Assembly (NCBI RefSeq): GCF_021018895.1
Contig: NC_079368.1
Location: 4,557,501 to 4,621,500, forward strand
Length of the DNA: 64,000 nucleotides
DNA from: Seriola aureovittata
Lineage: Eukaryota > Chordata > Actinopteri > Carangiformes > Carangidae
Direction: 5' to 3'
Shown here: positions 33,700 through 61,199 of the stretch, piece by piece
Position numbering within the stretch: position 1 is the stretch's first letter
Layout of the letters: each line of letters starts with the position of its first letter
The notes under the pieces: model-generated
Told to the model about the DNA's origin: nothing
The model's database searches: none
What the model saw: the letters and a program-made list of their open reading frames with translations, nothing else
Translations under genes and position numbers: made by a program

Positions 33700-33905
33700 A
33701 CCCTGGAGGGTTGAGAGGTGTAAAGTGGCTGGTGGAGGATGGGTTTAGCGCAGCAGAGCCCAGTTGAGCTGCCGCTGTGAATGTTTGTAGCGCTGGCTTC
33801 CTGCCTCGGTAATTAGTGCTGTCACATCAGTGTCCTTCACACCCAGTGGGCAGCTGGAGCGAGAGCTGCAGGCTGCCCCCCTCACGAGCTGATCGATGGG
33901 TTCAC
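33700..33905. promoter_or_regulatory. GC-rich island upstream of slc4a5 (candidate regulatory block or 5' exon)
   Basis: A non-repetitive, GC-richer block inside AT-rich DNA, including GCGCAGCAGAGCCCAGTTGA and TAATTAGTGCTGTCACATCA. No open frame with convincing protein sequence. It could be a conserved non-coding element or an untranslated first exon; base composition is the only evidence. Confidence 0.2.
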
Positions 33906-33944
33906 CCTGCCTCCAAAACCCTCATACCACTTGATAGAGACATG

Positions 33945-33983
33945 CACACACACACACACACACCACACACACACACACACACA
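33945..33983. repeat. (CA)n microsatellite
   Basis: CA run with one interruption. Confidence 0.96.
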
Positions 33984-34467
33984 TAAACATGCACACGTGC
34001 ACAAGGGGTAATGTGTTCATGTGCTCTGCTGTTGTGCATGCAAATGTACAAAAGTCTGTGGCAAACAAAAACAGGCAAAATGTGCATATGGTACCCTGTA
34101 AAATGATGAGTCTTTAATACTGAAAACAGCTTCCAATGAGGTGAGATAATTCACCCAGTTTGACATATAAAACAACCAGTTCACATTTTTTAAATGAAGT
34201 GGCATTCTGTTCTTACAAAGATAATTAAACAAAAGTCAAACTACATAAGAAACTGATACCATTTCATGGCAATGACAAATATTCAACCACTTTAAAGCGA
34301 ACACACAATACGATTCAATTCTGAACAATAATTTCTTGATTATCATTTTTTTGGAGTGTACTGATTGCACAAATTCATGCACACAGCCACACACACCATC
34401 AGCATTAACATAAACCCACTCATCAAATATGATCAAACTCACTTGTTACATATGACACGCATGCGCA

Positions 34468-34501
34468 CGCACACACCTACACACACACACCCACACCCAC
34501 A

Positions 34502-34559
<58 letters not shown>
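34468..34559. repeat. Compound (CA)n/(CACACC)n microsatellite
   Basis: ACAC-rich run with interspersed CCCAC units, then a pure CA stretch of about 50 bases. Confidence 0.97.
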
Positions 34560-34563
<4 letters not shown>

Positions 34564-35502
34564 TTTAAGCTAGTTAAAACTTTAGGTGCTAATCTCACAC
34601 ACAACTATCAAATTGTGTGTGTGTGTGTGTACTTGTGTGTTTCTGTGGAGATAGTGAAAGAGAAATTAGAGTTATTAGGATAAGTGGAGCTCATTAGTTC
34701 TTCAGTAGGCTTAAAGAAATTATTGTATGTCTCATTGACTTCTCAGGAAATCTTGAAAAAGCTGTCTAATAAACTTTATTTTCTCGCAGTAGAGGATGGT
34801 GTCAGATGAAAACTGTTTACTTGACTGAGGTTTGCAAAAATAAAGCAAGAAAATGTCTTTACATGCTATATTATGAATTTTAACCATATTTTAACCATAT
34901 GTCCAAACCCCTGACAAAGTTGCTGTCTAACAAACTTTCAGACTATCACACCCTCACTTTTATAATGACTAAACACTGCTGTTACTGACGATATTAGACA
35001 TTTACAGATGAAGACTGACACTTTCAGGTATCAGTGGTGGCTGTCATGGACATTATGTACATCAGTGCAACATTAAGTCTGCTATTGTTAAACGAGACCC
35101 CATAATCCTCTAAAGTGCCTACATGTTTATATTACTGCTTTTCTCACACACCATTTACTGTGTTGTTGTCATTTACTTGCTAGGCCTCGAGCTAAGGGAA
35201 GAAAAATCATCTCTGACTCAACAAGTTGGGAAAATGAAATTCTGCTGTTTAGAGTTCAGACAGCAGAGCTCAGGAAGACAGAGACAGATATTAATGGTGC
35301 AGATAGAAAACGAAAAACAGGATCAGAGAAAGAGACAAATGGATAAGACAACCTACCTGGATTAGTTGTCAGCTGGAATGAGTGAAAGGAGAAAAGGCCT
35401 TTGCTGCTTGTAGGGTTGCATCAATGAAAACATGCCAGTGGAGCTCCAACAAACTATCGAATGGTACAAACTCAGCAAAGAGAAAAGCTCCTTTCTATGT
35501 GT

Positions 35503-35537
35503 CTCTGTCTGTCAGTCTGTCTGTCTGTCTGTCTGTC
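35503..35537. repeat. (CTGT)n microsatellite
   Basis: About eight CTGT/CTGTC units. Confidence 0.9.
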
Positions 35538-35859
35538 AGACCGGCTCTCACTCTGACTGGTTCAATAATGGGCAAACTAGGACTCAGCAGAGAGCTCCAG
35601 GCAGGAAGTTGTTTCAGAATATGCTTCACAACAACCACCAATAGAAAATCCCTCAATATACTGTACCAGCAGGTCAATATAGCATTGTGGAAAAATTGAT
35701 GAAAGGATAGGAAGTAACAGGATGCTGCTCGGGAGAACACACGGCAGATTAAGAGTGGATTTGAAGGGTTAGGGTTAGGTGGTTACAGACCTTATCTGAC
35801 CAGCAAAAATATGATGTCCTGTCTTCTTTTTACATCAGGTTTTTTAAGAGAGAGAAAAA

Positions 35860-36550
35860 AAGAAAGCCTCATTAGCGCATCTCTGTGAGGCTGTACTCAG
35901 GCACAGTGCTGCTTTGAGCTAAATGCTAATGTCAGTATAGCAAAATGCTCATGAGTGCTGATGAATAGCAGGTTTAATGTTTAGGCTACCATGTTAAACT
36001 CCTTAGTTTAGTGTGTTAACATGCTCACATTTGCTAACTAGCACTTAACACAAAGTATCTTAGTTTTGCAGGGATCTGTTCATTAACCAAAATACTGGAC
36101 AAATGAAACTTTTGACCTGATGATGGCACCAGAAGAAAGTTTGAGGAGCATCAATGTTATTACCACTCATCCTGGGGATGACGTGAATCAATTACATTGC
36201 CATCCAACAGATGTGACGTTTCATTCAAAATCACAAATGTCAACTTTATTGTGCTGCTAAAGGAAAAAATCAGGGTATTTCCAAGGTCATAGGGATTCAT
36301 CTTCTTGGGAGTCATGAAAGTCTATACCAAAATTTCATGCTGATCAGTCTTGTAGATGTTTAGAAATTTCATGGAATAAAAGTTCATTTTGACCTGATGG
36401 TAGCACTAGAGGAAATCTCAGCAGATGACCAAAGTCAGCATTCTTCTTCCTCTGGGCTTCATGAACACCTGCAACAAAATTCATGTGGCTATCCCTCCAA
36501 TAGTTAGATATTTCACTACATACTAAAAATGTCAATCTCTTGGTGGCGCT
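35860..36550. repeat. Dispersed fish repeat
   Basis: Contains CTAAATGCTAATGTCAG, GCTCACATTTGCTAACTAGC, TTTTGACCTGATGATGGCAC and a second TTTTGACCTGATGGTAGCAC further on, so it is internally repetitive. Related to 15,530-16,000 in the same orientation. Non-coding. Confidence 0.6.
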
Positions 36551-38555
36551 ATAGAGGTAACGTCATTAGGACTTCTCGTCTGGGGACCAATCAATAGTTA
36601 TTGAGATTCTACAGACTGATGAAGCGGCTGATAAGGACATGATGACCCTTCTAGTTTGGTACTGCAGGTATTTACCTGTAGACAAGTCGCCTTTCTGTCT
36701 ACACTCACAGTCTACATTGAGGTTTGTGTATGGAGACAGCCAAAAGCCTTTCAGCCCACCATGTTTGATGCAAGCTGTCAACCTCAGTTATTCACTTATC
36801 TTTCACTCCAATTATTTGCAGGATTATGACAAGCAGGTGCTGCTATATATGTTCAAGGATACTTTCTATTTTAAAAAAATAAAAAGGATTTCCACAGGAA
36901 TTAGCATGGAGGTGGATCAATAATGGTAGCTTTGTAGTGGGAGCCACTAAGTCTGGTGGTTACTGTTCACAATGGCCCTGGAATGGGAACATTTCACCAA
37001 AGTCTTTCACTGCCTCTCCTATCACCCTTCATCAGTCAATAGACACAAGTGAAGGACTTCCAGCCTAAAGACAGGTCCACTACCCAGAACACAGGAATGA
37101 CAACATGTCTCAGGATATCTAAAATGGCAACCAGTAGATTGTAATACTCCTTGTTTAGATGTTTTACGTCTGAATATTTTAGCAGAGAAAAACAAAGCAT
37201 GGTTGGATAAAGCCATGGGAAAATATGTTGTTTGTGATCTGGATAAACTGACCTTTTAAATAATGAACCATTCCACTTATGATTGATCTTCCTCATCATT
37301 GAGCAGACCAAAGGACGTATGGTGACATCCTGCACTCAGGCTACAAACTCACAGTTGGACCGAGGAGTTTGGTGGTAAAAATACAGCAAAAATACCAGGC
37401 GCAACTAATACTGGTACTTTTGAAATGATCATAAACACTAGGCCCTTGGTTAGTCCAGGTTTCATACAGATCACAAGAGCTTCCATGTTATATACCTTTA
37501 CGTAAAGGTATTAAAAAGATGGACAATTTTCAGTTTCATTCTGGAAAAGTTAAATATAATAACTTTAAATTACTTCTTTAGGGAGGTTCAAATTGTCACT
37601 CCTGACTCATCTACACAGTGTCCTTAATGGCTGTTAATGGCTGGCCATTCATCAACCCTGAAGTTGTAAGGACACAAAGCGCATATGGAAAAATCACAAT
37701 TTTCCGAAGCATATAAAGCATATAAAGTAGGAGAAGTAGTGTTTTCACATATATCTGCACTTACAGTGGGCTGGGCTTTACTGACTTGCTCATAGACACT
37801 TACACAAACTTGGTTCATATTATAGAGGAAAATACAAACCACTCCAGCTAGTGTGCTAGGGGCTCACAGTCAAGGTGGATGACACCCTTCCTATTGTAAT
37901 TATTCCATGTAATCCATGATATATTTACATAGTGATACACTCATCTTTCACTGAAAGCAACAACTGATAATCTTTACACTGTCATGTGGGAGAAAATGAG
38001 TAAACATAATGGAGGTAGAAGGGGCACATTGAGGGAAAATGGCTACCCAGAGAATAAATTACAGCAGTTCATCACAAAATAACTCATGAAACCCACCAAA
38101 CCAAATGACATCAACTCTCTTTGTTCCTGAATAACTCCCAGTTCTTAGGAATAAATCAACTGAAGCTTATTCAGTTGATTGTGTCGTTGATCCCCCCCCC
38201 AGAGGCTATTAACGGGAGTCTGTTATAACCTAATGGAGTGGGACTGTAGAGCCGAAGAGGCGCAGGTATAAAGAGCGCTGAATCCATAAAGAGGTTAAGT
38301 GGGAGGATGAGACACAGGGGATACATATGACAAGAAGCCCCGTGTGCAGCCATCCACTTCAAGGAATATGTAGCATTGATACCCTGAAGGAGAAGCCTGT
38401 GGTAAAAGTATGAAAATCTGTCTTTCTACCCCACAGCACATGGAGCGCTCAGTGTGAAATTGACTGCAGATTGCTTGCTCAAGCTTTCCTTGTAACTGAG
38501 ATATGTAGGTAATTCAATCAAGGGTGCTCATAGGTATGGACACTTGTCTGCATTG
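36551..38555. other. Intergenic stretch, no gene recognised
   Basis: Only short chance frames are present, the longest about 99 codons near 37,036-37,335 on the minus strand with no recognisable motif. A block at 38,200-38,380 is somewhat GC-richer and includes GGTATAAAGAGCGC, but nothing else supports a promoter. Confidence 0.4.
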
Positions 38556-38559
38556 CTAA

Positions 38560-38830
38560 TGTTAAAGTGGACCTATTATGCTTTTCTGAGTTTACCTTTC
38601 TTATAGTGTGTTATATAGGTTTTTGTGCATGTAAATGGTCACCAGAGTCATAAGGATCAAGGTTTACACCAAAGGGAGGAACTGTAACAGGGTAAAAGCA
38701 GGACTACTTCAGAAATCGTGCACAGTTAGACGCTTCACTTTCACAAAGGTTATTTCTATAATGAACACTTAATGTGGCTGCTAGTGTGCACTGTGCAGGT
38801 CAGGAAAATGTTTATGTGTTGCTTAGCAAC
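38560..38830. repeat. Fish MITE-like repeat fragment
   Basis: AAAGTGGACCTATTATGCTT and the following sequence look like one end of a common fish short element. The other end is not clear, so the right boundary is approximate. Confidence 0.4.
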
Positions 38831-39905
38831 AGTCCAGTCCCAGTCCAGAACTATTTGTGTTGTCGTAGCCAAATAAATTATGAAATAAACAAACAAATCA
38901 TAACGTGTTGTTTCTTATTTTACTAATAACAGAACTGTTGTATAAAAGCAATATCACACAAGAGGGAGTGATGTCGTACTGAATATCAGCACGGCTGTGA
39001 TTCGGTCATAGGTACGAGGCTGTGATTTCCTGTTTATCTTTTAGTTTATCACTTGACTAAATATTATATATTTTTGGTCAGCAGTTATAGATTTTTTAGG
39101 TTGTGCTGATCAGTGGTGGCAGAAATAGGCTACCTTAGTGTTAGGTGAAGTCTGCTTTTCCTTGTTCAATCAAAGAAACACACTCTCATCTTAATAGCAT
39201 GAGTATAGAGTATAGAAAATGATGTACACTATCTGTAGTTCTGTTCTCCACCTCTCACGACCATATGGCTGTTGTCAGAATGTGCTGCCGGCTGCTGTGA
39301 TGACTGGTGTGATTACAGTCATTTTCCAAGAATCCTGGAAATTGCATTTATAATCTGAGCTCAATTCATGTGCTGACTGCAACAAGTGATACTGATACTG
39401 AGTCTGCAAATACCAGAGGCTGTTGTCTGTGTGTGTTTCCTCTCCTGATTGTAACTGCAAAAAAAAACACATGTCCAAATTATCATAATAACGGCTTGTT
39501 TGTATGCGCACATCCTGCACTCAGGCCGTCAAGATTTTTTTCAGATGACGCAATTCCTCTCCTCATTATTCCACCCACTGTCTCTTGATCATCATGATGA
39601 GGGAGGAAGAGAGGTGAGAAGTGAATGAGGAGAGATGACCTGCAAGAGGAGAGAGAGCTGTGTGCATTAATGGGCTGCTCGTGGATTGAATTAATACGGC
39701 TGGTGGTGTATCTCAGCCATAGAGAGAGAACGCTCTAAGAAGGCAGTGTGTGAAACAGGGGAGGAGGGATACAGAGGAAGATGGAGATCAGCTTTTGTAA
39801 ACACATTCGCAGATGCAGTTATAAATATAGCCAGGTGTGTAGCTTCTTCTCCCAGCCCAGGATGCATAGCGGTGGTCCTACAAACCATAGTTTTTGTTAC
39901 TGTAA

Positions 39906-41805
39906 TATACAGTGACTTCAGAAAGCATTCAGGTGCCTTCTTTTTTTGCAGATGTTGTACACATTAAAAATGTCTAATTTACAAAAGTATTCAGACCCTT
40001 AATTCAGTAGTTTGGCTTTTTTTTTTTATCATAATAATAGCTGGACAGTCCCAGACTTAGTTGAGTAATGAACCTTGATTGCCACAGTTGTCCCAGCATA
40101 CATCTAGCCTTTTGTCATCCATCTTGGATAATCTAACAGGTTTAATACAGTATATGCTCTGTTTAAAATTTTATATATTGTATAATTGTGTATCTCACAC
40201 ATTTAGAAGAGCTCATAGCTGATCTCCAGATTGTGTTCCACTGAGAGGCAGTCAAGGATATAGTCAGGTCATGTTCCCAATCCAGCTGCACAGAAGAGCA
40301 TTAACAGCCCTAAACATTGGACTATAAATGTTTGAGGCAGCACCTCCTGTTTGGATTGTCTTCTTTAAAAGCTGATCCCACTCCGAACATGAGGCTGGCA
40401 CAGCTGTGTCTTTACATTTCTTTTGTATAACTGATGATATTTGAGCATATGTTAAAAAAAGAACAATCTGAAAGGCCAAACAAAAAATTTTGTTGTTGGA
40501 AAGGTTAGGTCTTCTCATTAAAAATCTGTCCGATTTGCCACAAATGCCACGCTGTCAATGCCACTCAAAGACACTCCTGAAGCCCCTCCAGCTTTGCCTT
40601 GACTTTACGCTTCAGGCCATTGTCGTGCTGAAAGGTTACCTCAGTCTCTGGTCATGTGGACTCTGGAGCTGGTTTCTTTAAGGACCTCTCTGTATTTGGT
40701 TGCATTCATTCTTTCCTCAATTCAGACCAGTTTCCCTGTCCCTGCCACTGAGAATCATTCCCACAGAATGATGCTGCCACCATCGTGCGTCACCGTAGCG
40801 ATGGTATTAGCCAGGTGATGAGCAGAGTCTGGTGTTTGCCAGTTTTAGTGTTTGTCTCAGAGATTCAGAGAATCTTTTTCCTCATGTTCTCAGAGTCCTT
40901 TAAATATCATCTGGCAAATTCCAAGCAGGCTTTTACTCAAAGTGGCTTGTGTCTAGCCACTCTGCCATAGAGGCCTGACTGATGGAGTGGTCCTCCATCC
41001 AGGTTCTCCCATCTCTGCAGAGGATATTTTTAAGTTTTGTTACAGTGAGGCCTCTCTTGTCCGGTTACTCTGATTGACTCTCCTGTAAGAGGAGTCCTGT
41101 TGGTTCCAAACTTCTTCCATTTCACAATAATTGAGGTCACTGTGCACCTGGGAACACTCAAAGCTTTAGAAATGAGGCTTTTAGTGCAAATTCAAGCAGG
41201 AAGACAGGCTTTCCTATCATCCACTGATCCTCTTAGCTCAGGAACATTTAAACCACTCCATGTTTGTTGTCTCTCTCTACTGTCATTGCAGTCTGTCACA
41301 ACTTTACCCCTCCACCATCAGTGTCTAAGGCTCCCATGCTAATTTGTGTCTTTCCTTTTTTACCCTTCCGCTGATCTGTGTCATGTCTATCTCAGAGGTC
41401 TGCAGAGAGTTAGCTTTTTGTCCTGACATGCAGTGTAAATTGTGGGACCTCATATACACATCGTCTGCCTTTCTAAACTCTGTCCAATCAGTTCAATTTG
41501 CCACAGGTGGACTCCAGTCAAATTCTATACACATCTCAAGGATAATTAACGCAAACAGGACACACCTGACCACAGTTTAGTTCCACAGCAAATGGTAAAT
41601 AGGTAAATAGGTTTATAATTGAGACAGTGAGAGAATTTTTGATTTTCTCTAAATTTGATTTTTAAAAAAAAATGTTTTCACTTTGTCATTATGGGTTATT
41701 GAGTGTAAAATAATAAGCAAAAAATGTATCCATTAAAAATGAAATCTATGACAAATAAAGTGTGCAAAAATGAAGGGCTCTAAATTCTTTCTAAAACTTT
41801 GAGTT
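39906..41805 (-). mobile_element. Tc1-like DNA transposon relic, minus-strand transposase
   Basis: The left end, TACAGTGACTTCAGAAAGCATTCAG, and the right end, around CTCTAAATTCTTTCTAAAACTTTGAG, are decayed inverted ends of the CAGTGC...AAAGTATTCA group. On the minus strand the region near 40,740-40,800 reads like the GGSxxLW block of Tc1 transposases. CACAGGTGGACTCCAGTCAA and CATCTCAAGGATAATTAACG near 41,505-41,550 belong to the same family. Many stops and small indels; inactive. Confidence 0.8.
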
Positions 41806-41888
41806 TGCGGGAATAGTATTGAAACTAAAGAGACAGTTCATCACTGAGCTGCAAAATAACTTAGTGAATAGTGTTGGGCAAGACACAG

Positions 41889-42125
41889 ACTCAATCGCTC
41901 CAATATGGAAATCCTCTATTATTTGTCCAGTACTGAAGGAAAGCAACCACACCTGTGATAACAACTACCGACCATCTTAACACCTCTGGTAATGAAAAGC
42001 TATGAGAGGCTTGTTCTGTCCCAGTTACAGGAGGAAGTAGATGTGCACAGTGAGCATGTCCAGTTTGCATATAAAAAACAAAGGGGGGTTGATGATACTG
42101 TTTTGATGCATGTAACAAGTCTCCT
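41889..42125 (+). mobile_element. LINE reverse transcriptase fragment
   Basis: Plus-strand codons read WKSSIICPVLKESN and NNYRP, then after a one-base frame change LTPLVMKSYERLVLSQLQEE and QFAYKKQRGVDDTVLMHV. These are the early reverse-transcriptase blocks of Rex/jockey-type LINEs. Only about 80 codons remain; no catalytic block is visible. Confidence 0.75.
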
Positions 42126-42201
42126 ATTTACAGTTTATGCAGTGATGCTCTTGGCTTCCTGATTGAACCAGGCTGGTGAACCTTCGGTTTCCCGGATACC
42201 T

Positions 42202-42860
42202 GCCTTAAAGTGATAGTTCGGGTTATGTGACGTGAGGTTGTATGAGGTATTTATATAGTCAGTGTATTACCTGCAGTAGATTCAGATTGATGTGCTCCTA
42301 CTTTGGAGAAACAGACAAGAGCACCGGCACAGATGTTGCGGGACATGCTGCTGTGGATGGGGTCAGGGACCACGGACCAATGGAAGAAGGTAGCCTGGTC
42401 TGATGAATCACATTTTCTTTAACATCATGTGGACAGGCAGGTGTGCGTGCATCGCTCACCTGGGGAAGAGATGGCACCAGGATGCACTAAGGGAAGAAGG
42501 AAAGCTGGCGGAGGCAGTGTGATGCTTTGGGCAAGGTTACGCTGGGAAACCTTGGGTCCTGCCGTTCATTACTTTGACACATACCACCTCCCTAAACATT
42601 GTTGCAGACCAAGTTCTCTCCTTCATGGAAACGGTATTCCCTAATGACAGTGGCCTCTCTCAGCAGGATAACGCAGCCTGCTTAAAAAATCTTGGTGCCA
42701 GATGCCACAGCACAGTCCATGCCTCGGCGGGTCGGAGCTGTTTTGGTGGCAAAGGGGGACCTACACAATATTAGACAGGTGGTCATAATGTTATGGCTCA
42801 TCGGTGTATAACTATCTCACACAACCCCATGTCGAATAACCCAAACTATCACTTTAAAGT
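42202..42860 (+). mobile_element. Inverted-repeat element containing a Tc1 remnant
   Basis: The left outer end TTAAAGTGATAGTTCGGGTT is matched in reverse complement by AACCCAAACTATCACTTTAA at the right. Inside, plus-strand codons read VAWSDESHF, GGGSVMLWA and QQDNAACLKN: Tc1 transposase blocks with the first and second catalytic Asp. The third block (Glu) is deleted. The inner right end GGTCATAATGTTATGGCTCA is a Tc1-type terminus. Best read as a Tc1 element that landed in an older inverted-repeat element. Confidence 0.75.
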
Positions 42861-43513
42861 CTGGATTTCGCAGCGTTCAGACTATTTACTTCTCCTTACC
42901 TTTTAAACTTTGACAGCAGACATTTCAACACTGGGGTTGTTTCCGGTGGGGTTCTGTGGTTTGTGTCAGATTTCTGTTGATTTCTTCAATTTCTGAAAAG
43001 GGAAATTATATGACAAGATTATGCCAAACGATTTCAAGAAAAAAAATGTACCATTTAACAATTTCCATTAAGATGTCAAGCATGTAAGGTCCTTACCACT
43101 GCAGGAACACCAGTGTTGGCAGCACTCGAGTTAAATGTGAGCTAGAAACTGGCAGGAGCAAGTAATGTGAAATGTTTCAGTTTGTGGCTGAAATTTATGG
43201 CAGTATTCATTATATTTACATGCAAAGCAGGAACACATGGCAAAAATCAGTAGACAAATTCAGCTTTATTGACAAGAACAGTTGTGCTGTTACAAGGCAG
43301 GAGCTAGGGGGAAGCTCAAAACAGTGCATAACTCAGATACAAAAAACCATCAGAGTAGCTTTTTACTGAATTTGTAGTCTTGATAATCCTTGTAGTTGTT
43401 TCTTTAAAAGATGGAAGGAATAAAAAGTTTAGTTTAAAAATGGAACAGACTGAAGTCCCCCTGATGAGAGCCTAACATGTAAACAGTTTTTTCCTTTTCT
43501 TTTTTGTTTTTCT

Positions 43514-43519
43514 TTTATT
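43514..43519 (-). terminator. Candidate poly(A) signal for the tetraspanin gene
   Basis: AATAAA on the minus strand about 620 bases downstream of the tetraspanin stop, in AT-rich sequence consistent with a 3' UTR. Choosing this site over others is inference. Confidence 0.4.
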
Positions 43520-44140
43520 TAATTTACTTCATATACAGTACAAAACATGCATCCCATGTTATTCCACAACTATCAGTCTTACAATTTACACTGATTGCAC
43601 AAACTCAAATTAAAATCATAACAAAAAGAAATAATACACAAACTGTATACATCCGTCACAGACGTTACACGCAAGACATACTTGGCTATTCCTATTTCTC
43701 CGACACTGAAAAACATCTTTTTAAGCTACCATTAATTTACACACCAAATAGTACCATCCTCTGACTACTGGGCTATTGTCAAAACAGCCTGAGGTAAGCT
43801 TTAGCACGTGAGACATAGCTCAATTTCAAAGGCTAAAAAAATTAAATTAAAAGTGATATAATGCTATAAATCTTTGATTATGAACCGTCACAAACAAGAC
43901 AAATGAAATGTTCTTAAAAAAGCCAGTGTCGCATGTTGTTCCTTTAAATTTTGCTGTAAACAAATTCATCAACAAAGTGCCAAAGTACTTTTGATCCCTT
44001 TAGCTGACCAAATTTCTCCTGATCCAATGACTGACATGTTCAACCATCAAGTAGTGCAACACAACTCCAACAAATGCAATTAATACAATGACAGAAAAAA
44101 AGGCAAAAACCCAAAAGGCAAGAAAGGGCAAAAAGACCAC

Positions 44141-58837
<14,697 letters not shown>

Positions 58838-59060
58838 GTCTGCTTGCGGTAATGAAGCTAGCTAACAAGCTAGCTATCGTTCGTTTAGTTCAGACGATAT
58901 CAAAATAATATTAAGGAATAATAAAATACTACTAATGAAATGATAAACCCTTTTATGTGAGCTAACTAAATCTTAAATATATAGCAGCTCTCATTTCTCA
59001 CATATTATTGTGGGTAGCCATCGAAACAAAACCACTTCCGTGCGGCTGTCCAGTCCACGC
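58838..59060 (-). promoter_or_regulatory. Probable promoter/5' UTR of the tetraspanin gene
   Basis: Sequence immediately upstream of the start codon. On the gene's strand it contains CACGGAAGTGG (59,032-59,042), a good ETS-type site of the kind found near transcription starts of TATA-less genes, beside a small GC-rich patch. The exact start site is not determined. Confidence 0.4.
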
Positions 59061-61195
59061 TTTGTTTTGACTACATTCTTAAAGGTGCAGTGCACACAAC
59101 CTCATGTAGTGGGATTGAGGTGCATTTATACATTACATTTGTATCATTATTTTATGTCAATATTGTATTTTATTGACACTATCATTTGTAATGTGATATT
59201 AAGACAGACGTGGAACTTGGGTAGTAATTAAACAGCATAAAACTATAAACATCCCTCTAAAGAAACTGGGTGACCATGGAAACAAAATAATAGGTTAAAG
59301 AAAAACAAAACAGACTATGAATAAGAATACTGAGGCTTGTTAACAGTAGTCAATTCTTGTTGCTACTCTTCCCTTAATGTGACTCGAATGTAAAACGGGC
59401 TATTCAAATATCCTTGACATAAATCAAAACACACTTAAACAAAGGAAAAACATGCTTTTTAAAAGTTCAAGTGTATAGTTACTAAGAGGATTTGTAAAGC
59501 ATAACTTCCAGACTCAGTGCACAGCTAATCCCTGCTGTTGCTTCAAGTTGCATCAGTTGTCCTCACCACTTGTTGGATATATTTGGCACTCTCATGACAT
59601 TACTGATGCATTCACAAATAGGTTTACAAAGCTGGCCGTGTGTTAGATCACCTCAGTGATCATCAGTACAACTGTTTCTTCTCCTGACATTACCAGCTTT
59701 GTGTTCTCATTTGTTATTACAGTATAGTTTCAGGTCCTGTTAATTTACTCAGTCGGGCACAGAGATACAGTTACAAAGCCGTGGTGAATTTCTTCAAATT
59801 TCAGGTTGTGTGCAACCTCATTTGCTGTGCACACTCCATTATATGTGTCACGGAGAAACGCACAAGCTAGCTATAAGTCACATCAGTCATCAGGTTACAT
59901 TTAATCAATTCCTGGAGTCCTTCAACCAATGTTATCCTCTTTCTGTGCAAACATCCACACTTTATTACATCTCCTTGAGCAAGGCATGACTGTTCAGTGG
60001 CTGACCCTGACCTCTGAGGGGGAATCAAAAGGAGAATTTCCCCACTGGGATCAATATAGAATATCATGTTATCACACACAGCCCTGTAATGGAAGGGCTG
60101 TGTATCTCTGATGCATGCTGGGATTGCATCCATTCATTCGTACATCACAATGAGCAGGAGTAAGCGGGCAAAGAAAGGAGTGAGTCATCATTTACTGCTC
60201 AAACCTCATCTTTGCAGAGGCTTCTCTAACTCATCAGCATATTCATTGATCTTTGGTGAATTAAATCTATCACCTCTGTGCACATTGTGAGGGTGATTAG
60301 GGTGGAAGTAGTTCATCAAAGGCACCACACTGAGTCTCACATTCTTCACAAATAATTGAGTTTAAATTTTCAGTGGGAGGTAGAGAGATGTTCAGGCCAA
60401 GCTGGTGACAGACAATCAGTCTAAAGGTCAGAAGTAACATTTGGAATTCTGAAATGTTTTCATGTCTCTGAGTCCCTCAGGACCATCGGTCATACCAGGA
60501 GACCGTTTGCATGGACTGAACTGACTTTAAATTCAGAACCCACCTCATTTCTCCTGTTAAATCATCTGAATCCAGCACTTCCTCTGCCAGCCTCCTCCAC
60601 TCTCTAAACCACATGCACACCATATGTACAAATACATATACACAGGGCCACTGCCTCTTACTACAAGCTGTGAGCGTCTTAGAGTTTTCACTAAAATCTG
60701 ATTTTAAATGACCATTATGCTAATATATACATGTAAGCAGTTCTATACAATGATGCATCATCCCTTTATTCCCACTGCAGAAAACAAGGTAAACGTGATC
60801 AGTTTTATAGAACCACTTTGGGAGTGTGCCACCACTTTGATACCTTGTTTCTGTCATGGCATTAGACTCTGAGATGATTTTTTTCTCACCTGAAATGAGA
60901 TGAGATGGGAGAGGCTCACTTCAGTCGTGGGAAGTGCCAAAAAAAGAAAAAAAAAACTCTCAGTCAGTATTTAAGAGAGAACAGGACAGGAACTGCTGAT
61001 GTAGTGAATAAGGTCAAAAGGATCTTGGCAGCAATTATAACTCCATCATAAAATTAAATTTAAGCAGTTCAGTCCAGTGTATAACTGTAAATGCTATAAA
61101 GATAAGTGGTAAAAAAAAAGTTCAGGTCACCAAAAACTATAAGAACATGTACATTTCATAGAAAACAGGGTTTTCATGCTTTTTCATGGATTAAG
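59061..61195. other. Upstream intergenic stretch
   Basis: No supported exon. At about 60,000-60,060 a segment ending GGAGAATTTCCCCACTGGGATC resembles the 3' tail of fish CR1/Rex-type LINEs. The rest is AT-rich single-copy-looking sequence. Confidence 0.45.
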
Positions 61196-61199
61196 AAAT

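Noticed and set aside
35768..35785. GGGTTAGGGTTAGG resembling telomeric repeat
   Set aside because: Only about two units; too short to mean an interstitial telomere.
38171..38362. TATA-like motif and 63-codon minus-strand frame
   Set aside because: No splice or protein support; an isolated TATAAA in AT-rich DNA is expected by chance.
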